64,000 nt of DNA from Loktanella atrilutea (GTDB lineage Bacteria > Pseudomonadota > Alphaproteobacteria > Rhodobacterales > Rhodobacteraceae), in contig NZ_FQUE01000001.1 in NCBI RefSeq assembly GCF_900128995.1, positions 930,001 to 994,000 of the forward strand, read 5' to 3'. This document shows, piece after piece, positions 9,984 to 18,400 of the stretch. The notes beneath the pieces were generated by a model. The model saw only the letters and a list, made by a program, of their open reading frames with translations. It was not told the origin of the DNA and searched no databases. The translations under genes were made by a program, and so were the position numbers. Positions within the stretch are counted from its first letter, which is position 1. The number at the start of each line of letters is the position of its first letter.

Positions 9984-10436
9984 TCAGGCAGCGAGGTCGG
10001 ATTTCACGATATCCTCGATATCCTTGATCGGGTGATTGGTCAGCGTCTTTGGGATCTCGCCCACGACCTTGTCCGTCACCTCCTGATGCAGCTTGTCGCG
10101 CAATTCGCCCAGAACGTTGGGCGAGGCGACCAGCACGACGGAGTCGAACTTGCCCTTGTGGGCCCGCTCGTAAAGGATGTCCGCCAGATCGGCGGCGAAG
10201 CGGTCCTTCGCCAGCTCGTGCCAGTCGGTGTCGTCATAGGCCGACTTGCCGGGGTTGGCAGACTGGCCGACGCGACCGGGCCGGTTGGCGGACTGGTCGA
10301 TGTCTTTGGGATTATCCTGCTCTTCTTTACGGATGACCTCGAGGTTCGGATCCTCGCCATCAGTTATGTTTCGCAGGAAAAGTGCCTTCTCGCCGTCGGC
10401 AACGACGACCCATGTGCCATTCTTGATCCTAGTCAT
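9984..10436 (-). CDS. Host attachment protein family (baeRF-like)
   Basis: The ATG at MTRIKNGTW follows AGGATG and gives 150 residues. The fold signature is WVVVADGEKALFLRN at the start, then DRFAADLADILYERA and FDSVVLVASPNVLGELRDKL near the end, matching the 'host attachment protein' family (PF10116), related to the eRF1-like baeRF group. Members were named for an Agrobacterium attachment locus, but a peptide-release-like or ribosome-associated function has been proposed. The gene overlaps the upstream small gene by 8 nt, so the two are probably translated together. Confidence 0.85.
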   Translation of the reverse strand: MTRIKNGTWVVVADGEKALFLRNITDGEDPNLEVIRKEEQDNPKDIDQSANRPGRVGQSANPGKSAYDDTDWHELAKDRFAADLADILYERAHKGKFDSVVLVASPNVLGELRDKLHQEVTDKVVGEIPKTLTNHPIKDIEDIVKSDLAA

Positions 10437-10650
10437 TGCGAACATCCTGATTGGTGGCGATCTTGTCGGATTTGGTGGCATCGGTATGGCTATCGGGACT
10501 CTCGGTGACACGTTTCTCCGAGTCGCGGCTAGCGACCCTCTCGGCCAGTGCACCGCCTGCGGTGCCGCTTTGATCCGGTGCCGCGGGGGGATTGCCGATC
10601 AGCGCCTCCGTTTCGGACCCGCCGTCGGTGGAGCGTTTGCGCTCTGCCAT
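10429..10650 (-). CDS. Small hydrophilic protein overlapping the host-attachment gene
   Basis: An ATG with a good AGGAG ribosome site opens a 73-residue frame (MAERKRSTDG start) that ends 8 nt inside the next gene. The product is strongly polar, rich in Ser, Asp, Lys and Thr, has no hydrophobic segment, and is predicted to be disordered. I do not recognise a family. The overlap with the host-attachment gene and the clear ribosome site make it likely to be a real gene in a two-gene operon ended by the terminator at 9938-9961. Confidence 0.6.
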   Translation of the reverse strand: MAERKRSTDGGSETEALIGNPPAAPDQSGTAGGALAERVASRDSEKRVTESPDSHTDATKSDKIATNQDVRND

Positions 10651-10712
10651 GGTGCTCTCCTGTCGTCTGTTTCGCTTGGGAAACCAACGGGCCGGCACGG
10701 CGATTGTTCCGC

Positions 10713-11684
10713 CTAGCTGGCCATCAGCGCGCGCCACCGGGCGACAGAGATGTTCGATCCGCAGGCGATGATGCCGACGTGCCGTCCCGCCAGATCGTCG
10801 CGCAGCGGTCCGCAGATCGCAGCAAGGGACGCGGCGCAGGCGGGTTCCGCAAGGATCCGCAGCACGTCCATGTAGTGCCCCATGCCCGCCCGCATCTGAT
10901 CGTCGGTGACATGCACCATCCGGTCGACCACCGCCTGCGCCACCGCAAAGGACTGCGGCATCGCCCGCGGTGCGCTGAGGCTGTCGGCGATCGTGGTGAT
11001 CCGGTCGAGGGCCACGGGATGCCCGGCGGCAAGGCTGCGGGTCATGCTGTCGGCACCGGTCGGTTCGACACCGATCACGGTGCAGTCGGGCCTTGCCCGT
11101 TTGAAGGCCGCCCCCATGCCGCCGATCAGACCGCCACCGCCGACGGGGACGACCAGCGTATCAACCTGCGGCGCTTGGGCCGCATATTCCGCACCGCAGA
11201 CGGCGGCGCCCAGCGTCATGTGATCGCCCTCAAAGGGATGTAGGATCGCACGCCCCTCCTCCGCCACGACGCGGTCCATCTCGGCAAAGGCGGCGGGCAT
11301 GTCGGCGCAAAGCGTCACCTCTGCCCCCATCGCGCGGCAGCCGTCGATGCGCAGGGAATCGACGGTATCGGGCATCGTGATCCGTGCGCTAACGCCCGCC
11401 GCCTGCGCCGCCCAGCTGACCGCCAGCGCGTGATTCCCGCCGCTGGCCGCAACCACCCCCGCGCGCCGCTGCGCGGCGTCCAGCGCCCGGATGCCCAGCA
11501 GCCCGCCGCGTGCCTTGAACGACCCCGCCTGCTGGAACAGCTCCAGCTTGATCGTGACGCTGGCCGCGTCCGGCAGGATGTCCCGCCAACGGTCGGAGGA
11601 CAGGGACAACACCGGCGTGCGAATGGTCTGGGCGGCAATCGCCCGCGCGGCACGCGCGATGTCGTCGTTGGTCGGCAAGGTCAT
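10713..11684 (-). CDS. PLP-dependent threonine/serine dehydratase-like enzyme
   Basis: A 323-residue fold-type II PLP enzyme. The Schiff-base lysine is in SFKARGG, the phosphate-binding loop is VPVGGGGLIGG, and SGGNHA binds the substrate carboxylate. Length and motifs fit catabolic threonine/serine dehydratases without an ACT domain; serine racemase or a hydroxyaspartate-type dehydratase are alternatives. It lies downstream of sodB behind a terminator and on the same strand as the sox operon. Serine dehydration could use serine made from sarcosine-derived glycine and one-carbon units, but that link is inference. Confidence 0.85.
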   Translation of the reverse strand: MTLPTNDDIARAARAIAAQTIRTPVLSLSSDRWRDILPDAASVTIKLELFQQAGSFKARGGLLGIRALDAAQRRAGVVAASGGNHALAVSWAAQAAGVSARITMPDTVDSLRIDGCRAMGAEVTLCADMPAAFAEMDRVVAEEGRAILHPFEGDHMTLGAAVCGAEYAAQAPQVDTLVVPVGGGGLIGGMGAAFKRARPDCTVIGVEPTGADSMTRSLAAGHPVALDRITTIADSLSAPRAMPQSFAVAQAVVDRMVHVTDDQMRAGMGHYMDVLRILAEPACAASLAAICGPLRDDLAGRHVGIIACGSNISVARWRALMAS

Positions 11685-11703
11685 GGCGTCATCCGATGCA
11701 AAA

Positions 11704-11728
11704 GGGCCCGCGCAGATCGCACGGGCCC
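11704..11728 (-). terminator. Terminator after sodB
   Basis: On the minus strand, a GAGGGCCCG/CGGGCCC stem is followed by TTTTGC, 26 bp past the sodB stop. It sits just upstream of the dehydratase start, so that gene probably depends on readthrough or its own promoter. Confidence 0.7.
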
Positions 11729-11753
11729 TCGTTTAGATCAATCGCTGGCGGGA

Positions 11754-12353
11754 TTACATCCGGCTCGCGACGTTTTCCCAGTTGACCAGATTGTCGAGGA
11801 AGTTGGTCAGGTAGGCGGGACGCTTGTTGCGGAAGTCGATGTAATAGGAATGTTCCCACACGTCGCAGCCCAGCAGCGCAGTCTGACCGAAGCAGACGGG
11901 ATTGACGCCGTTTTCGGTCTTGGTGACCTTCAGACCGCCGTCCGTATCCTTGACCAGCCAGGCCCAGCCGGACCCGAACTGACCGCCGCCAGCGGCAGAG
12001 AACTCTTCCTTGAACTTGTCGACGGAGCCGAAGCTGTCGGTGATCGCCTTCTCCAGTTCGGACGGCATCTTGCTGTCGTTGGGCGACATCATTTCCCAGA
12101 ACTGGTTGTGGTTCCACAGCTGGCTGATGTTGTTGAAGATCCCGGACTGCGCCACGGCGTTCTTGTCGTAGGTGCCCTTGATGATCTCTTCGAGGGACTT
12201 GCCCTCCCACTCGGTGCCGGCGATCGCCTTGTTGCCGTTGGTCACATAGGCGTTGTGGTGGATATCATGGTGATATTCCAGCGTTTCCTTGGACATGCCC
12301 TTTGCTGCCAGCGCGTCGTGGGCATAGGGAAGATCGGGAAGTTCGAAAGCCAT
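11754..12353 (-). CDS. sodB: Superoxide dismutase, Fe/Mn family (probably Fe)
   Basis: Cytoplasmic enzyme converting superoxide to hydrogen peroxide and oxygen. The 199-residue protein begins MAFELPDLPYAHDAL, typical of the SodB branch. Metal ligands read as His28, His82 (LWNHNQFW), Asp164 and His168 in DVWEHSYY. The alpha-hairpin and C-terminal domains are full length. It is 79 bp downstream of soxG on the same strand. Sarcosine oxidase makes hydrogen peroxide, so proximity to an oxidative stress gene is plausible, though a functional link is not shown. Metal preference (Fe, Mn or both) cannot be fixed by eye. Confidence 0.96.
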   Translation of the reverse strand: MAFELPDLPYAHDALAAKGMSKETLEYHHDIHHNAYVTNGNKAIAGTEWEGKSLEEIIKGTYDKNAVAQSGIFNNISQLWNHNQFWEMMSPNDSKMPSELEKAITDSFGSVDKFKEEFSAAGGGQFGSGWAWLVKDTDGGLKVTKTENGVNPVCFGQTALLGCDVWEHSYYIDFRNKRPAYLTNFLDNLVNWENVASRM

Positions 12354-12432
12354 GGTGTGACCCCTTTTCTATTGTGGTTCGTTCGTGCGAATGGATGCGC
12401 GATTGCTCACCGGGTCAACCCCTGAAAGCAGG

Positions 12433-13008
12433 TCAGGTTCCGCGTGGAAAGTGCCCGACCGGCCCCGCCTTGGCCGAGGCTTCCAGCAGGTCGAAGGCGT
12501 AGTGCGCGACCGAGCGAAAGCAGATCACCTGAAAGGTCTGCGCATCCGTCATCCAGAACGCCGCCGCGATCTGGCCCAGCCGTGTGCGCAGCACCTGACC
12601 GGGACCGAAGACATCGGGATGCAGATCGACCGGGGCCAGCTTTGCGATGACCTCGCGCGCAAAGGGCCCCTCCACCCGCAGCAGGGCCCGCGCGTCCGAC
12701 ACGTCAAGCGCCAGATGATGCTGGTCCTTCATCGCCTTGGCGATCCGGGACAGCGCGTCGTCGACCTCGGTATGGGGCATCAGGAACAGCAGTTCGTCCG
12801 GCGACATCCACAGCGCGGCGCGGTCGTTGCGCACCTGCGCCTCGCGCAGGGCGGGGACCGGGGCGCCGACCAGATCCTTCGACAACGCCTTCAGCTTGCC
12901 GAAGGACAGGTCGCAACGCAGGCTGATCATGCCCTGCAGGCCCATGTCGCTGACCTGAACGCTGCCGGATGTGGCACGGCCCCGCAGGGCGCTGACGGGC
13001 TCAGACAT
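12433..13008 (-). CDS. soxG: Sarcosine oxidase gamma subunit
   Basis: The ATG at MSEPVSALRG overlaps the end of soxA by 8 nt and gives 191 residues. The protein has the gamma-subunit pattern: a GcvT-like fold with ALWMSPDELLFLMP in the middle and HLALDVSDARALLRVEGP after it. This is the small subunit of the alpha-beta-gamma-delta sarcosine oxidase, which stabilises the complex and has no flavin of its own. It is the last sox gene and ends 79 bp before sodB. Confidence 0.92.
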   Translation of the reverse strand: MSEPVSALRGRATSGSVQVSDMGLQGMISLRCDLSFGKLKALSKDLVGAPVPALREAQVRNDRAALWMSPDELLFLMPHTEVDDALSRIAKAMKDQHHLALDVSDARALLRVEGPFAREVIAKLAPVDLHPDVFGPGQVLRTRLGQIAAAFWMTDAQTFQVICFRSVAHYAFDLLEASAKAGPVGHFPRGT

Positions 13009-16006
13009 TCTGCTTCTTCCCTTCCTTGTCATAGAACACCGGGTCGCAGATGCGGGCATCGACCGTGCCGCCGCCCGTTTTGGTAAAGGCGATCACCTCG
13101 CCCATACGTTCCGGTCCGCGCCGCACCAGACCCATCGCGATTCCCTTGCCCAGCGTCGGCGAATAGTAGGTCGAGGTCACGCGCCCCTGCGTATTGCGCT
13201 GCCCGTTCACGTTCTCGCCCGTGTCCACCGCGTAGGCGCCGTCCGGCAGGACGGACCCGTCAAGCGTTTCCAGACCTACGAGCTTCCAGCGGTCGGGGTC
13301 CTGCATGTGCGTCCGCATCTGGCCCCGCTTGCCCAGGAAGTCGTCCTTCTTCTTCGAAATCGCCCAGTCGAGGTTCAGGTCCTGCGGGATCACCGTTCCG
13401 TCGGTCTCGTCCCCGATCATGATGAAGCCCTTCTCGGCCCGCAGGACGTGCAGTGCCTCTGTGCCGTAGGGCATCAGGCCAAGCGGTTCACCATGTTTGA
13501 CCAGCAGGTCCCAGAAGGCCGCACCCTGCCCGGCTCGCACCGCGATCTCGAACGACAGCTCGCCCGAGAAGCTGATGCGGAAGATCCGCACGTCGAAGCC
13601 ACCGAGGGTGCCCGTGGTCCAGCGCATGAAGGGCAGCGCCTCCTGCGTCAGGTCCATGCCGCCGATGTCCTGCAGCAGGTCGCGCGCCTTGGGGCCGACG
13701 ACGGCGAACTGGGCGTATTGCTCTGTCACGTTTGCGGTGTAGACCTGCCAGTCGTACCATTCGGTTTGCAGCCAGTCCTCCATATGCGCGTGGATGCGGT
13801 CGGCGCCGCCGGTCGTGGTGTGGCACAGCCATGTGTCGTCATCCATGCGGGCGACGACGCCGTCGTCCATCAGGAAACCGTTTTCGGAACACATCAGGCC
13901 GTAGCGGCAACTGCCCACCGGCAACGTCGACATCATGTTGGTATAGATCATGTCGAGGAACCGGCCCGCGTCGGGCCCCTTCACGATGATCTTGCCCAGT
14001 GTGGACGCATCAAGGAGGCCGACGGCTTCGCGGGTGTTCTTTACTTCTCGTGTGACGGCGTCGTGACTGGACTCGTCGCCGCGCGGATAGGCATAGGGCC
14101 TGCGCCACTGGCCGACGGGTTCGAAGTCGGCGTCGTGATCCTCGTGCCAGTCCTGCACCGGCGTGCGGCGCACCGGCTGGAACAGCTCGTCCCGTGCGAC
14201 ACCGGCGATCGCGGCCAGCGGCAACGGCGTATAGGGCGGGCGAAAGGTCGTGGTGCCGACCTGCGGGATCGCTTCACCCAGTGCATCCGAAAGCACGGCG
14301 AGTCCGTTGACGTTGCTCAGTTTTCCCTGATCCGTGGCCATGCCGAGCGTGGTGTAGCGCTTCGTGTGCTCGACGGACCGGAAGCCTTCCTGTGCCGCCA
14401 GCTGCACGTCGCTGACCTTCACATCGTTCTGATAATCCAGCCACATCTTGGCGCGCATGTCGTAGGGTGCCTGCGCGGGCATGATCCAGACCGGGGCCAT
14501 CGGATCCTCTGCCGCGTCGTCGCCCATCGGGGCCTGACCGGGCTTTTTGACGTGTCCTGCGGTCGATGCGGCCTTGCGGCCGGCGCCGAAACCGTCGGCG
14601 ATCGCCTCTGCCGTGAACAGGTGGCCGTTCGCCGTGCCCGCCGCCGTGACGAAGCCGGCACCGTCCGCGCCCGTGGGCGGGCGGTCGGCGTCGGGGCGGA
14701 ACATGGCCTGCGCCTCGTCCCAGACCAGCTTGCCACCGCAGTGCGACCACAGGTGCACGACGGGCGACCAGCCGCCGGACATGGCGACGCAGTCGCAGGC
14801 GATCTGTTCGGTCTGCCCGCCCGTGCCGTCCTGCGCGCAGATGCTGACGCCGGTCACGCGCTTGCCGCCCTCGACCGCGCCGATGGCGCTGTTCGCCAGC
14901 ACGCGGATGCCAAGGGCCCTGACCTGTTCCGGCAGCGCGCCCTGCGCCGCGGGGCGCGCGTCGATGACCGCTGGCACGTCCAGCCCGGCGGCGTGCAATG
15001 CCAGCGCCGTGCGGTAGGCATCGTCGTTATTCGTTACGATCACGGTGCGCTGTCCCACGGCGACGCCGTAGTTCACGACGTAATCGCGCAAGGATGCCGC
15101 CAGAAGAACGCCCGGCACATCATTGTAAGCAAAGGACAAGGGTCGTTCGATGGCGCCCGTCGCGGTGACGATCTGTCCCGCCCGGATCCGCCACAGCCGC
15201 TGGCGCGGGCCACCCTGTTTCGGCGCGTGGTCCGTCAGACGCTCGTGTGCCAGCGCATAGCCATGGTCATAGACGCCGGCGCCCTGACAGCGCACGCGCA
15301 TGTCGACATTCGGCATCGCGTGAAGCTCGCCCAAGGTGACGTTGACCCAATCCTGCGCCGACTGTCCTTCGATCATCGGACGGTCGACGACGGCGCGTCC
15401 GCCCCAGCCAGAGGTCTGTTCCAACAACAGCACCCGCGCACCGGCCCGACCCGCCGCCAGCGCTGCCGCGAGACCGGCAATTCCGCCTCCGATCACAAGG
15501 ACATCGACGGTGACGTTAAAGTGCTCGTAGGTATTGTCATCAGCCGTTTCCGGCGCCGCCCCCAGACCCGCCGACCGGCGGATGATGGGCTCGTAGACAT
15601 GCTTCCAGAAGGCACGCGGCTGAATGAACGTCTTGTAGTAGAAACCGGCGGGCAGAAAGCGCGAAAGCTTCGCGTTGATCACGCCCACGTCGAATTCGAG
15701 GCTGGGCCAGTGGTTCTGGCTGCGCGCGACAAGACCTTCGTAAAGGTCGACCTGCGTGACCCGCACATTGGGTTCCTGCCGGTCCCCGCGACCCAGTTCG
15801 ACGAGCGCATTCGGCTCTTCCGTCCCGGCGGCGACGATGCCGCGCGGGCGATGGTACTTGAACGACCGGCCGACCAGGATCTGGTCGTTTGCCAACAGCG
15901 CGCTCGCCAGCGTATCGCCCGCATAGCCCTGCATCGCCTTGCCGTTGAACGAGAAATGCACCGGCCGGTTCTTGCGGACCAGCCGTCCGTTGGTGCGCAG
16001 CCTCAT
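13001..16006 (-). CDS. soxA: Sarcosine oxidase alpha subunit
   Basis: The start (MRLRTNGRLV) overlaps the soxD stop as ATGA, giving 1001 residues. N-terminal region: a 2Fe-2S-like fold without cluster cysteines (GYAGDTLASALLANDQ). Middle: an NAD-binding Rossmann domain with VIGGGIAGLAAALAAG. C-terminal 400 residues: a GcvT-like tetrahydrofolate domain, including VGLLDASTLGKI and ELSFEIAVRAG. With soxB it demethylates sarcosine to glycine, sending electrons to oxygen (H2O2) and the methyl carbon to 5,10-methylene-THF. Length and domain order are normal. All four sox genes are on one strand. Confidence 0.96.
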   Translation of the reverse strand: MRLRTNGRLVRKNRPVHFSFNGKAMQGYAGDTLASALLANDQILVGRSFKYHRPRGIVAAGTEEPNALVELGRGDRQEPNVRVTQVDLYEGLVARSQNHWPSLEFDVGVINAKLSRFLPAGFYYKTFIQPRAFWKHVYEPIIRRSAGLGAAPETADDNTYEHFNVTVDVLVIGGGIAGLAAALAAGRAGARVLLLEQTSGWGGRAVVDRPMIEGQSAQDWVNVTLGELHAMPNVDMRVRCQGAGVYDHGYALAHERLTDHAPKQGGPRQRLWRIRAGQIVTATGAIERPLSFAYNDVPGVLLAASLRDYVVNYGVAVGQRTVIVTNNDDAYRTALALHAAGLDVPAVIDARPAAQGALPEQVRALGIRVLANSAIGAVEGGKRVTGVSICAQDGTGGQTEQIACDCVAMSGGWSPVVHLWSHCGGKLVWDEAQAMFRPDADRPPTGADGAGFVTAAGTANGHLFTAEAIADGFGAGRKAASTAGHVKKPGQAPMGDDAAEDPMAPVWIMPAQAPYDMRAKMWLDYQNDVKVSDVQLAAQEGFRSVEHTKRYTTLGMATDQGKLSNVNGLAVLSDALGEAIPQVGTTTFRPPYTPLPLAAIAGVARDELFQPVRRTPVQDWHEDHDADFEPVGQWRRPYAYPRGDESSHDAVTREVKNTREAVGLLDASTLGKIIVKGPDAGRFLDMIYTNMMSTLPVGSCRYGLMCSENGFLMDDGVVARMDDDTWLCHTTTGGADRIHAHMEDWLQTEWYDWQVYTANVTEQYAQFAVVGPKARDLLQDIGGMDLTQEALPFMRWTTGTLGGFDVRIFRISFSGELSFEIAVRAGQGAAFWDLLVKHGEPLGLMPYGTEALHVLRAEKGFIMIGDETDGTVIPQDLNLDWAISKKKDDFLGKRGQMRTHMQDPDRWKLVGLETLDGSVLPDGAYAVDTGENVNGQRNTQGRVTSTYYSPTLGKGIAMGLVRRGPERMGEVIAFTKTGGGTVDARICDPVFYDKEGKKQNV

Positions 16007-16332
16007 CGAAAATCTCCCCATGCCCAACCGGGCTGCCGTTCTGTGATCGTGTCTCGGATGGTCTGCGGCGGCTGGTGTGTCTGGGCGGGATAGGTGCCAT
16101 AGACCTCCAGCGTGGCGGTGTTGCGCGCGGCCAGAAACCACTTGCCGCAGCCGTAGACATGCCGCCAGCGTTCAAAGTGCACACCCTTGGGGTTCTCGCG
16201 CATGAAAAGATAGTTCTCGAATGCCTCGGCGTCCGCCTCTGGCCCGTGACGCTTGAGATGTGCTTCGCCGCCCGGGTGAAGATCGGTTTCATCGACCATG
16301 CGGTCGCAATGGGGACAATGCAGGATCAGCAT
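16003..16332 (-). CDS. soxD: Sarcosine oxidase delta subunit (zinc-binding)
   Basis: The ATG at MLILHCPHCD yields 109 residues. The zinc site is visible: Cys6-x2-Cys9 at the start and the downstream WRHVYGCGKWF segment that supplies His ligands in known delta subunits. Delta sits on the outside of the heterotetramer. It is coupled to soxA by an ATGA overlap. Unusually, it is not directly behind soxB: a membrane protein gene and a strong terminator lie in between, so soxDAG may need its own promoter or readthrough. Confidence 0.93.
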   Translation of the reverse strand: MLILHCPHCDRMVDETDLHPGGEAHLKRHGPEADAEAFENYLFMRENPKGVHFERWRHVYGCGKWFLAARNTATLEVYGTYPAQTHQPPQTIRDTITERQPGWAWGDFR

Positions 16333-16368
16333 GGGACGGCCTTTGGCAGGGGGCATGAAAACGCGAAA

Positions 16369-16402
16369 GGGCCGCCCGATCCCCGCAGGGATCGGACGGC
16401 CC
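16369..16402 (-). terminator. Strong hairpin terminator between the sox-inserted gene and soxD
   Basis: A 15-bp stem (GGGCCGTCCGATCCC paired with GGGATCGGGCGGCCC, one C-A mismatch) with a 4-nt loop, followed on the minus strand by TTTCGCGTTTTC. It lies 24 bp past the stop of the 141-residue protein gene and 37 bp before soxD. Confidence 0.75.
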
Positions 16403-16425
16403 GAAGGTCGGACGGTGAAGACCGC

Positions 16426-16851
16426 TTAGTTGTTGGCCGCAGGCGCGTCGGCTGTGGGTGCGTCGGTCGCATCGCCGACGGCGTCACCGGTTGCATCCGC
16501 TGCGTTTTCGGCTGCATCGCCGGTCGCTTCGGCAGCGTTCTCGGCCGCGTTGCCGACGGCTGTTGCAGTATCGCTTGCGGCGTCGCCGACGGCATCGGCG
16601 GCAGGCGCCTCGGTCGTCGTATCGGTCGTGGCGACGGTGCCGCCATCATTGCCGCCAAGGAACAGGTAAGCCAGCACGGCCAGAACGACGATGACGATAC
16701 CAATGACCAGCGCAGAGCTGCCGCCGCTGCGACGCTCGACCGCCGGGGTCGTCGTGTTGTGGATGTTCGTGGTGTTGGGCCGGTTCGGATCGGTCCTGAC
16801 GCGGTCGGGATCGGTGTTGACGCGGTTCGGGTCGGTGTTGCGATCGGACAT
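16426..16851 (-). CDS. Single-span membrane protein with N- and C-terminal short repeats, inside the sox operon
   Basis: The 141-residue frame starts at an ATG with GGAG upstream. Residues 5-25 are three near-identical 7-residue units (NTDPNRV, NTDPDRV, RTDPNRP). One transmembrane segment spans about 47-65. The C-terminal part is Ala/Asp/Glu-rich, with 11-residue repeats at 100-110 (GNAAENAAEAT) and 111-121 (GDAAENAADAT) and a partial third. The 11-residue pattern recalls LEA-like amphipathic helices, but I assign no family. No catalytic motif is visible. It lies between soxB and soxD, genes normally adjacent, and has its own terminator. Confidence 0.7.
   Translation of the reverse strand: MSDRNTDPNRVNTDPDRVRTDPNRPNTTNIHNTTTPAVERRSGGSSALVIGIVIVVLAVLAYLFLGGNDGGTVATTDTTTEAPAADAVGDAASDTATAVGNAAENAAEATGDAAENAADATGDAVGDATDAPTADAPAANN
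16462..16554 (-). repeat. Tandem 33-bp coding repeats (11-residue units)
   Basis: Two nearly identical 33-bp units plus a degenerate third encode residues 100-130 of the 141-residue membrane protein. They keep frame exactly, so they are protein-level repeats and not an intergenic array. Confidence 0.75.
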
Positions 16852-16954
16852 GGGGCGTGCTCCATCAATGTGTTACTTGGCGACAAAACGTCGCAAGCCG
16901 CCGTCCGGTTCCCGGCCCCGACGAAGATGATGACGATGCGCGATTTGCCGCCCA

Positions 16955-18199
16955 TCAGTGAGCCACCCCCGCCGCCACGCTTTCGTCGATGAACTTGCCG
17001 TGGCGGAAACGGTTCATGCTGAATTCTTCGGTCAGGGGCGACTGTCCCTTGGCCACGAGTTCCGCCATCGCCCAACCTGATCCGGGGATCGCCTTGAACC
17101 CGCCGGTGCCCCAACCACAGTTGACGAAGATGCCATCTACCGGAGTCTTCGACAGGATCGGCGACCGGTCGCCGGTCACATCCACGATGCCGCCCCATTG
17201 GCGCAGCATTTTAAGCCGTCCGACGATGGGGAAGGTTTCGACCAGGGCGCGGACGGTTTCCTCGATATGATGGAAGCTGCCGCGCTGGGTGTAGTTGTTG
17301 TAGCCGTCGGTGCCGCCGCCAATCACCATCTCGCCCTTGTCCGACTGGGACATGTAGCCGTGGACGGTATTCGCCATGACGACGACGTCCATGCAGGGCT
17401 TGATCGGCTCTGACACCAGCGCCTGCAGTGCCACGCTTTCGATCGGCAGCTGGAAACCGGCCTTCTGTGCCAGAACGGAGGCATGGCCTGCCACGACCAT
17501 GGCCAGCTTGTTGCACTTGATGTCGCCGCGCGAGGTGTTGACGCCGGTGACCTTGCCACCCTCGGTCACGACCCCCGTGACCTCGCACTGCTGGATGATG
17601 TCCATGCCCATGTCGGCGCAGGCGCGGGCATAGCCCCAGGCGACGGCGTCGTGCCGCGCCGTGCCGCCGCGGGCCTGCCACAATGCGCCGAGAACCGGAT
17701 AGCGCGGCCCGTCGATGTTCATGATCGGGCACAGTTCCTTGACCCGCTGGGGCGTAATGAATTCCGTCGTGACACCCTGCAGGCTGTTGGCATGGGCGGT
17801 GCGCTGATAGCCGCGGATCTCGTGCTGGGTCTGGGCCAGCATCATCACGCCGCGGGGGCTGAACATGACGTTGTAGTTCAGGTCCTGGCTCAGTGTCTCG
17901 TACAGGCTGCGGGATTTTTCGTAGATCGCGGCGGAAGGGTCCTGCAGATAGTTGCTTCGGATGATGGTCGTGTTGCGCCCGGTGTTGCCGCCGCCCAGCC
18001 AGCCTTTTTCCAGCACCGCGACGTTGGTGATGCCGAAATTCTTGCCAAGATAATAGGCCGTCGCGAGGCCGTGCCCGCCAGCACCCACGACGATCACGTC
18101 ATAGCGCGGCTTGGGTTCCGCCTGCCCCCAGGCGCGGGTCCAGCCGGTGTGCTGGCGGAACGCTTCGCGGGCGATGGCAAAGGCGGAATAGCGTTTCAT
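16955..18199 (-). CDS. soxB: Sarcosine oxidase beta subunit
   Basis: The start MKRYSAFAIARE follows AGGAT and gives 414 residues, the normal size. The FAD-binding Rossmann motif is VIVVGAGGHGLATAYYLG (34-51). His183 in ARHDAVAWGY is the expected attachment point of the covalent FMN in heterotetrameric sarcosine oxidases. The C-terminus keeps GWGTGGFKAIPGSGWAMAEL. The subunit holds the active site that oxidises sarcosine. It is the first sox gene; a 103-bp gap follows before the inserted membrane protein gene. glyA and formate-THF genes, often nearby, are not in this window. Confidence 0.96.
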   Translation of the reverse strand: MKRYSAFAIAREAFRQHTGWTRAWGQAEPKPRYDVIVVGAGGHGLATAYYLGKNFGITNVAVLEKGWLGGGNTGRNTTIIRSNYLQDPSAAIYEKSRSLYETLSQDLNYNVMFSPRGVMMLAQTQHEIRGYQRTAHANSLQGVTTEFITPQRVKELCPIMNIDGPRYPVLGALWQARGGTARHDAVAWGYARACADMGMDIIQQCEVTGVVTEGGKVTGVNTSRGDIKCNKLAMVVAGHASVLAQKAGFQLPIESVALQALVSEPIKPCMDVVVMANTVHGYMSQSDKGEMVIGGGTDGYNNYTQRGSFHHIEETVRALVETFPIVGRLKMLRQWGGIVDVTGDRSPILSKTPVDGIFVNCGWGTGGFKAIPGSGWAMAELVAKGQSPLTEEFSMNRFRHGKFIDESVAAGVAH

Positions 18200-18257
18200 C
18201 TGGCGTGAATCCTCAAGCGGCTGCGCGCGGGTCTGCACGCCTTTCCTGACGGGTCCG

Positions 18258-18286
18258 GGCATAAAGGAGGATACTGGCAGCGGCAA
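18258..18286 (-). promoter_or_regulatory. Possible sigma-70 promoter of soxB
   Basis: Minus-strand TTGCCG (18286-18281) and TATGCC (18263-18258) with a 17-bp spacer, about 55 bp upstream of the soxB ATG in the 201-bp divergent gap with ccmI. Based on hexamer match only. Confidence 0.3.
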
Positions 18287-18400
18287 GACAGCGGGGTTTT
18301 GCGACATCGCCCTGCGGTCGCGCGTCGCAGCCTGCGGCATGCGGGGTTTTCAGGGCGCGCGCGGGCGACTAGGTAGGTGCGGAACTGCGGGGGAAGCAAC

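Noticed and set aside
12971-16093. A 1040-codon open frame on the plus strand opposite soxA
   Set aside because: soxA is certain from its domains; the opposite frame is a codon-bias shadow typical of GC-rich DNA, with Arg/His-rich text and no domain.
16462-16554. Short tandem repeats considered as a CRISPR-like array
   Set aside because: The units are directly adjacent, coding, in frame, and have no spacers.
18263-18290. AAAGGAGG, a strong ribosome-site-like sequence on the plus strand before ccmI
   Set aside because: No start codon follows at a suitable distance; probably chance, or part of a minus-strand promoter region.
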